From Hippopus hippopus (taxonomy: Eukaryota; Mollusca; Bivalvia; Cardiida; Cardiidae): a stretch of DNA of 64,000 nucleotides. The notes below the pieces were generated by a model, which saw only the letters and a program-made list of their open reading frames with translations, had not been told where the DNA came from and did no database searches. Shown here in pieces: positions 23,801 through 32,800 of this stretch; the first letter of the stretch is position 1, and the number at the start of each line of letters is the position of its first letter. The stretch lies in NCBI GenBank assembly GCA_946811185.2, contig OX328109.1, positions 682,001-746,000 of the forward strand. Direction: 5' to 3'. The position numbers and the translations under genes were made by a program.

Positions 23801-26800
23801 TTTGGTAAATTTCTTTTGTGTCCAAGGACAATTCTATGTGATGATGCATTCAGTTGTTATACAAAATGGATTTTAGTGATTCATGATTACTTACATTGTA
23901 TAATGCATCACAAAGATGCAGTAAAGCCCAATTTGCCAGAGTATTGCTCAAATGTTTGTGCAGGTGATATACACTCTTCAAAAATGCATTTATAGTAAGG
24001 ACAAAATGATAATAAATTTCCTTTTGACTTACATAACCTCGATGCTTTGATACTGACAGTCATCCAGTGCTTAGAGTCAACCTGTACATGCTGGAACTGT
24101 GGAACAAGGGCAGGGCTCTAGCCTATTTCAATAATTCATTTCTTTAAACCATTACCACAAAATCCTGAGTTTAAAAAGCCCTGATGAAAAGGGCTTTTGA
24201 AAACATTGTGGGAAAAGGAAAAAATGCTGGTAATCAGCATTTTCTCCTTTTCCCACTATATTTTCTACCCTCCTCAACACAAATTTCAATTTTTGAGTCA
24301 AATTTATTTTGTTGTCTGTAGATGTTTCAATTTGGACAAGTTTAAAATTTTGTCATTTGGAAAAAAACAAAATGACATGACTGACATAACCTCGGTAGTA
24401 TTGTTATTTCTCGCACTATCGACTTTCCATTGCTTGGAGTTGACTTCTATCCCATGTAAAATCGATAGTGCGAAAAGAAATGTCGCTTAATCTAGGGTTT
24501 TGTGGCCTATTACAATAAATTTTGTTTTAAAATGATCAGAAAGCAAAATGACCTTGGTAGTATTGACATTCCCACAGGTCTCACACTATCGATTTTCCAT
24601 CGCTTGGAGTCGACTTTTACCCGATGGGACAGGGACATCACTTAATCCAGGAGGTGTGGCCTATTACAATAACCTGATCAACGAACTGTTAGCCAATAAC
24701 ATTAAGCCTATGGTGACATTGTATCATTGGGACCTTCCCCAGGCATTGCAGAACATAGGGGGCTGGGAGAATGACAAAATTGTTGACCTATTTAATGACT
24801 ATGCACAGATTTGTTTTGAACAGTTTGGAGACCGCGTATGTATACCTTGACTTGTATAGTCATGTTGCCCTAATCGTTCGAAGAGCACATTACAAATAAT
24901 GGCTTGTTAGGTGTGAAACATATATAGCATCAGACAGAGTCATTGAGTGGAGATGTTTGATACTTACATTACCACACAAACCTGTGTTTTAACTAACTCG
25001 AGAAAAATAGCTTTTGAAAACATTGTGGAAAAAGGAGAAAATGCTGATAACCAGCATTTTCTCCTTTTCCCAAATTTTTTTCAAACCTTTCAAAAAACAA
25101 TTGCAATCCAATCATTGAGCCAAATGTGCCTTCTGCAAATGATATGCATCTATAGGAGCACTTCTAGTGTATTTTACACCATTTTGTGAAACAAATTAAC
25201 ATTTTAGTATTAGCTTTATTTTAAAAATTCATATGGCCAATTCATATTCTGCAAAAAGTAGCAGATCATGGCCCAACTGTTGAGGATGGCCTTAGAGTGT
25301 ATTGAGAAGACTTATTTCGATAATTGCAGGTCCCTTTTTGGATAACATTTAACGAAGCGTTTGTGGTATCGTGGCTGGGATACGGTATTGGTGTATTTGC
25401 CCCGGGTATCTATAGTCCTGGACAAGGGGCGTATAGAGTAGCCCATAACATCATACGATCACATGTGAAGGCATATAATACATATGATGATCATTATAGA
25501 CGTTTATATCACGGTATGTTGACAAAATAACACTTTATCAAACAATTGTGTGTGTTTTAGCAACCCTGAGAGAGAAGCCTTTTACAAAACATTGTGGGAA
25601 AAGAAGAAAATACTTGCATCCTCGCAATATTTTTCACCCTTTCAAGCACTTATCTCATTGCTTAACTCTTTACCACACAATCCCGACTTTTAACGACCCT
25701 GAGAAAGAAAGCTTTTGTAAACATTTTGCGAAAAGAAAAAAATGCTTGTTAACCTTCTTTTCAAACAAATATTGATTGAAATGGACAACACGAGCCATCA
25801 ATCATCAACAAAATTTATTTACTAACTGGCTTATCGTAGAAAACCCTCTGTGGCTTGTGAAGATGAGGATCAGATAGAACTAAACATGCAATCTAATCTT
25901 TAATCTACACTGTCCGCTTTACTTAAACATATATTAGACAAAAGTAGCTGGAAATCATGTTGAATTAATCTTATTTTCTGACTGAAAATGTTCATTGGTT
26001 TATTCTGCCCTCAAAAGGGTAAATCATTTACCAAACAAACGTGAGGAAGAAGCCTTTTGGAAATATTGTGGGGAAAAAGGGAAGAAGCCGATAATTACCA
26101 TTTTCTCCTTTTCCTCCTATGTTTTCTATCCAATCAAAGAAAAATCTCACAATCTGAGTGAGAATTACTGTATACGTGGATATATACGTGTCGAAAAGTT
26201 TGCGAATTATCAATTACAGATATTTTGCAAACAGATACGTTTGCAAATCCAAGACACTCAGAACAGAAAAGTTTGTGAGTTTTTGAAATTCACAAAATCG
26301 CAAAAATTTCCATGTCGCAAAAATTTCCGCTTATACAGTAATTTGTCGTATGCAAATCGTAATAATTTGGACCAGTCAAAAATTTGTTGTTTGGTTAAGG
26401 ATCAAAAAACTGGAAAAAAGGTAAAAGCAATGCATTGGTAATTTGAATCAATAATTTCGGTATATTAAACAGATTCATTGTAGAATAAAGAATTATGTGA
26501 GCCAAGCTCTGTGAAGGGGAGGGAGGTTTTACATGCATCTGCAAAAAGTATTGACTTAAGTAAGGCTGGACAGTCTGCACCAACTAACCTGGGTCAAAAC
26601 TTTCTGCTTTTAGTAAATTTTCTGCATCTCAAAGGACCAGTCTACCTCATGATTCAGTCGGTTGTTCAACAAAATTGATTTTATGGATCCATAATCATAT
26701 GATGACTTTCTTGGTTTCTTGGCATCACAGGGATGCATTTAAGCCCTTTTGCCAGAGATTTGCTCATATTTATACATGAGTCATGTTCTGGCAAAAGGGG

Positions 26801-29800
26801 GCTTAATGCATCTCCGTGATTCATTATATCAAGCAAGTCATCATATAATTATGGATCCCGTAATTTACTTGTTGTCAATCAAACGACCAAATCATGAATA
26901 AGACTTGTCCTTTGACCTGCAGAAAATTTAAAGATAGAAAAAAGTTTTGGCCCATGTCAGCCTGCGCTAATTGCGCAGGCTGACATGTGTTGAAACCTTT
27001 TGCAGATGCATTAAGCCCCCTTTTTACAGAGTATGGCTTATGTGTTTCTCACATCAGGTCAAGTTGGAATCACACTAGACTGTGACTGGAAAGAGCCCGT
27101 ATCTACTGCGGCCCTGGACAGATATGCTGCCGAGCGTGCACTGCAGTTCAAACTGGGCTGGTTTGCCAATTCGATTTTTGGAAATGGGGATTATCCGAGT
27201 GTCATGAAACAGGCTGTGGCGAAGAAAAGCAAGGAACAAAATTTCACCATGTCCCGTCTGCCTGAATTTACAGATGAGGAGAAAATCGCCAATAAAGGTT
27301 TGCATAAAAATCTGAATCCGAACAAAATACATGTACAACATTTCACCATTGGTTGTTGATCCTTTACCACACAATTTTGAGTTTTTAATGACCCTGAGGA
27401 AGAAACTTTTTGGAACCCGAGGAAAAAACCTTTTGAAAACATTGAGGGAAAAGGAGAAAATGCTGGTAACCAGCATTTTCTCCTTTTCCCACCATGTTTT
27501 CTACCCTATTAAAGACAAATTTCATCATTTGAGCCATGTTGAAATTGTGGTCTGCAAATGCTTTCATAATGGACCGGTCTAAGATTTTGTCATGTGGTCG
27601 AGTTATTTGGCACAATAGACTTAGCCTTTTTGTAATACTTATGATATTTAAGTAACCTTTGCACTATCATCGAAAACTTTGAATTATGGTATCTTAGCCG
27701 AGGAGTAACTGTATTTGGACCAAAATTGTATTCTTTGATACCCTTGGCTAAATCTTTTAGTAAAGTCAGTTAAATGAAATAATATGACGTCATACTTTAA
27801 ACTCTTTCATAGACGTGTATATTTTAGACTGGTCCAAATTTAAAGCATTTGCAGACAACAAATTAAATGTGGTTCGAATGATTAATTTTTTTCTGAAAGG
27901 TTGGAAAACATTGTGGGAAAAGGAGAAAATGCTGGTATCCTACATCTTTTCCTTTTCCCACATTGGTTTTCAAAAGGCTTCTTTCTCAGGGTTGTTAAAA
28001 CTCGTGATTGTGTGGTAGCGGGTTAAGCCAAATTACATTGAAAACAAGGATAAGAGCCATGCTCTGTGAAAAGGGGGTTTAATGCCTCTGTATAGGCTGA
28101 CACAGGTCGAAACTTTTTGCCATAATTGATCAATTTTCTGCATGTCAAAGGACAAGTCTACCTCACAAGTCAGTTGATTGTTAGACTAACTGGATTTTAT
28201 CCACAGTCAATTGTTAGACTAACTGGATTTTATGAATACATAATTATGTGCTATCTTGCTAGGTATAATGCATAAAGGAGGTTCACTAAAAACCTCCCCC
28301 CCTCCTTTTGCCAGAGCATGGCTCACTACGTATGTGATAAATGGTATAAGATTGACTGTTCACATTCTGGCTCGTAGGTGCCTTTGACTTTCTGGGACTA
28401 AACCACTACACCACACAGTATGTTGGGTATGCTGTTAACGGATGGACTGATAGTTATGAGGGTGATCAAGATATCTATACAATCACTGATGATTGCTGGG
28501 GAGAGTAAGTACAATGCTGCTTTTAATAATTTTTTTTATAGTTTTGGTGGTAGGTGACATTCACTAAAAATGACTGCTTTCCTGCACAACCATCATCAAA
28601 ACAATGATTAGCTATAAGACAGGACTGAACCCTGTTACACTTACTATCATTAATTTTCAAAAAGAAACTTTCCAAGCTTAGTTGGGATTCAAAACAGCGA
28701 CCCCCTTATTCAAGTTCTGTACATAACACTGTGTGACTGGACTTGGCAAGACATAAGTAAGTGAGCTAGACTAGACTGTAAAAATGTCCTTTTTTGTTCT
28801 AACATACAGGGTAATGGGAGTGTTTTGAGCTTTGATAGTACAAACAACTTTGATGAAGAAGGCTTTTGAGAACATTTGTGAGAAAAGTTCCTTCTCCAAC
28901 AATGCCTTCTACAATTTTAAACAAGAGGGCCACGATGGCCCTGTATCGCTCCACTGGCTTTTTAACCCTTTACCACACAAATCGAAGTGTGAATGACCCT
29001 GAAAGAGAAAGCTTTCAAAAACATCGTGAGAAAAGGACAACATGTTGTCAGCTAGTATTTTCTCCCTTTCCCACAATGTTTCGTAACCTATCAAAGACAG
29101 AAATAGTCATTTAAGCTCCATTCAATTTGTCTTTTTGCAATGGCTTTAAACTTGGTACAGTAGAAAAAAAAAATTGTCATTTCTTAAAGAGTAAAATTAA
29201 TGTATCAACCGCTTAATTGGCATTGACAGAGACATACAGCATAAAAAGTTTGTATGGTAATAAACTTACTTTGAAAACATAACCTCCACCCCGCTCGCCA
29301 AACAAAAACAGTCATATCTTTTTAAATGCAAAGATAATGTCAGTGAATACAAGCAGGTTTATTCATTAGCATTAAAGGTAAAGTTCAGAAAAAATTTGAG
29401 TGATAGAAACCTTACTTTAAATTAAACATTCCATTCATGTGAGCATAACTATTAGCATCAAAATAAATCACTCTCCCTTAAAACAGAACATTTTCTCTCC
29501 AAAAAACTTGAATACCAAACTTCAACAATGTATAACTGCAGTTTGATAATCAAGGGAGGTAAATAGTAACAAACTTTATCTTGTATAACAGGAGTTACTT
29601 CCCTTGATTACTATTTTTAAATTAGTCACTATATAAGCCCATGTTAAACTTGTGATCCCCGGGGCAGAGCCAATTTTGACCCCAGGGCTATAATATGAAG
29701 AAACTTGATAGAGGTCCATTAGATAAAGCTACATGCCAAATTTGGTAGCCCTGGGCCTTATGGTTTCAGACAAAAAGATTTTCAAAGATGTTCAATATTT

Positions 29801-32800
29801 TTCAGTTTTGTTGCCATGGCAACCAGAGTTTTTGAAGGAATCAAATTCTTTCCAGAAATTCTAAAGAGGACCATGGCAGGATCATTTCTGAAGTTTCATC
29901 AAATTTGGACGGGTAGTTTAGAGAAGAAGTTTGAAAAAAAAAAGTTAACGCACGCACGGACGGATGCACGACGGACACCAGGCCATGACATAAGCCCGCT
30001 GGCCTTTGGCCAGTGGAGCTAAAAAACAATTTCAATTTGAGTCCCATTTTTTTTTAATCTGCAAATACTTTCAATTTGGACAAGTCTAAAAGTCTGTTGT
30101 TTGGTAAAGATTTAATTTGTTGTCTGTAAAGTTAATGCTGTCAGTCTAAACTTTTTTCGTCTGGTTAACTTTTTACCATATAATCCCAAGTTTTGACAAC
30201 AAAGAAAGAAGCCTTTTAAAAACATTGTGGGAAAAGGAGAAAATGCTGATAACCAGCATTTTCTCCCTTTCCCATGATGTTTTTTACCCATTCAAGGACA
30301 AATAGTAATATCTGAGAAACATTTGAATTGTCTGTAATTTCCTTCAATATGGACCAGTCTAAACTTTTGCCGTTTGGTAGAGTTAAAAGTGAAGCCAATT
30401 ATATGCACCCAAAGATTGTAGTGTGGATTGTTTTCAGTAAAAATGCATGAGCCATGCTCAGTGAAAAGGGGGTTTATTATATTCCTATCAGTGAATAACT
30501 GGGATTTCTCAGTGTATTATTTTTTCAGTTTTTCAGAGTGAATAACATCACTAGTGACGATATGTTATCATCACTAGTGATGATATAGTTTTAGAACGTT
30601 TGCCGAAACTACTTTTTTCCTGTCTCTCACACTCTAATGTTTCTGTCTCTGCTTCAAACATCTTTAGTAAACAATAGTACAGTGAAAAAAATTTCGGTAT
30701 GTACAGTCTTTCCAAACAACCCTGAGTTAACGACTTTGTGGGAGAAATCTTTTGAAAACATTTCAAGAAAAGAAGATACCTTTTTGTGGGAGAGAGCTCT
30801 TGGAAAATATTGTAGAAAAACGAGAAAATACTACCAACCAGTATTTTCTCCTTTTTCCATGTTTTCTATCCTATCAGAAAACCGAAGATCTTTTGTACTA
30901 ATTTCTTATTTGTCATTTGGAGATGTTTTTAATTTGGGAAAGTCTTAAACTTGTCATGTGGGAAACGGTTAACTGTTTCTTTAATTTCATATGGTTGGTT
31001 TTAAATTGAAAAGGTGCAAAACAATGCATGCCTTCAAATGGAGAGAGATAGATGACGTAATATACCCGCGAGCGTTACGTCATCTGTTGCGTCGGCTGCT
31101 TCTGCCAAAAATATTCATATGTTTGTAAAGAAAAGTAACTATACATGTATAGGTCTACCTACTGTTCTTGATAATAATTAGCAAACAGAGGGAGAATTAG
31201 GAATATAATAAATAGAATAATCAACTGGTGGTGTGTGATATTAAAAATCTGTCACTCGAACGGGGTTGATACGGTTAAAAAACTCGTCCTTCAGACTCGT
31301 TTTTCAACTGCATCACACCTCATTCTAGTGACAGATTTTTAATATCACACACAACCAGTTGATTATCCTCTATTTAATGCATCTCTGTGATACATTATAC
31401 CAAGTAAGTCATCAAATAATTATGGATCTATCAAATCCATTTGGTATAAAATCCATTTTGTACAAAAAGCAAAAAGTTTCAACTTTCGAAGGCTGACTTG
31501 TGTTGACACTTGTGGTATATGTGTGAAACCCCATTTTCAGAGTATTGCTCGTATTGAATTTATTTCAGTTCAACGTCGAGTTGGCTTAAAGTGAATCCCT
31601 GGGGTATAAGAGGGCTTCTTAAATGGATACGAGACCGTTACAGGAACCCTCCGGTGTATATCACAGAAAATGGAATCTCTGACCCCGGTACCATGAATGA
31701 TACCAACAGGATTGAGTTTTACAGGGACTACGTCAATGAAGTGTTGAAAGGTGGGTTCTGTTTAAAAATTAGACCTTTATCACATGATCATAAGTTTTAG
31801 AGACCCTCAAGGAGAAGGCTCTTGAAAACATTGTAGGAAAAGGAGAAAATGCTGGTAACCAGCATTTTTTCCTTTTCCCACAATGTTTTCTATCCTGTCA
31901 GTGCATTTGTAGCACTCTCAAAATTTGTCATCTACATCTGCTTTTGCTTTTAATTTGGAAGTCTAGAACTTGCTTTTTTTTGGTAAAGAGTTGCTTGAAA
32001 AAGAGAAAATGTTTGTAATCAGCATTTTCCCTTTTCTACATTAGTTTTCAAAAGCCTTTTTCTCACAGTCATTAAAACTCAGGATTTTTTGACAAAGGGA
32101 TAGACTGGTAAAATAAAAGGATCTTAAACTAATAGTTAATATAAAAAAAAAATTCAAAATTAATTTCGCCAGAAAAATCCCGTCTGCAAATGCTTTCAGT
32201 TTCGACAAGTCTAAAATTCTGTTGTTTGGTAAAGGTTTAACTGCTGACCAAACAACAAAATTTTGGACTCAACCAATTTCAAAGCATTTGCAAACAACGA
32301 ATTAAATCAGCCCACATGATGATTTCTGCCTTTGATAGGGTAGAAAACATTGAGGGAAAAGGAGGAAGTGCAGATTACAAGCATTTTCTCTTTGTCCCAC
32401 AATGTTTTCAAAAGCCCAGGGTCCGTATTCACCAACCATTCTTAAGAACGTTCTTAGCCTCATTCTTTAAGATTTTGTAAATTTGAAAGTAACACAACTT
32501 CTGATTGGCTAAACCAAATGGTTTAGCCATTCAGAAGTTGTGTTACTTTCTAAATCCAGAATATCAGAGAGAATGTTCTTGAGAATCGTTAGTGAATACC
32601 GGCCCAGTTTCTAGAGGTAATTAAAAGTAAGGATTGTGTGGAAAAGGGTTAGGTGGAGTCTACAGTGTTTGCCCATATCTACTTTTACCAATAACACACA
32701 GTATAAGGTAGCTTGGGTCCAGGCGGTAATAATTTCTTAATTACTCCGTATCACGCTCTCCTAATCACAGTCTGCCATTGATCTTTGGCAGCTATCTGTT

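Larger units (their letters stand above)
30445..31555 (+). mobile_element. MITE-3 copy apparently split by about 0.9 kb
   Basis: The left end (30445-30475, TGAGCCATGCTCAGTG) and the remainder (31371-31555) are separated by a MITE-1 copy and a long palindrome. Confidence 0.5.
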
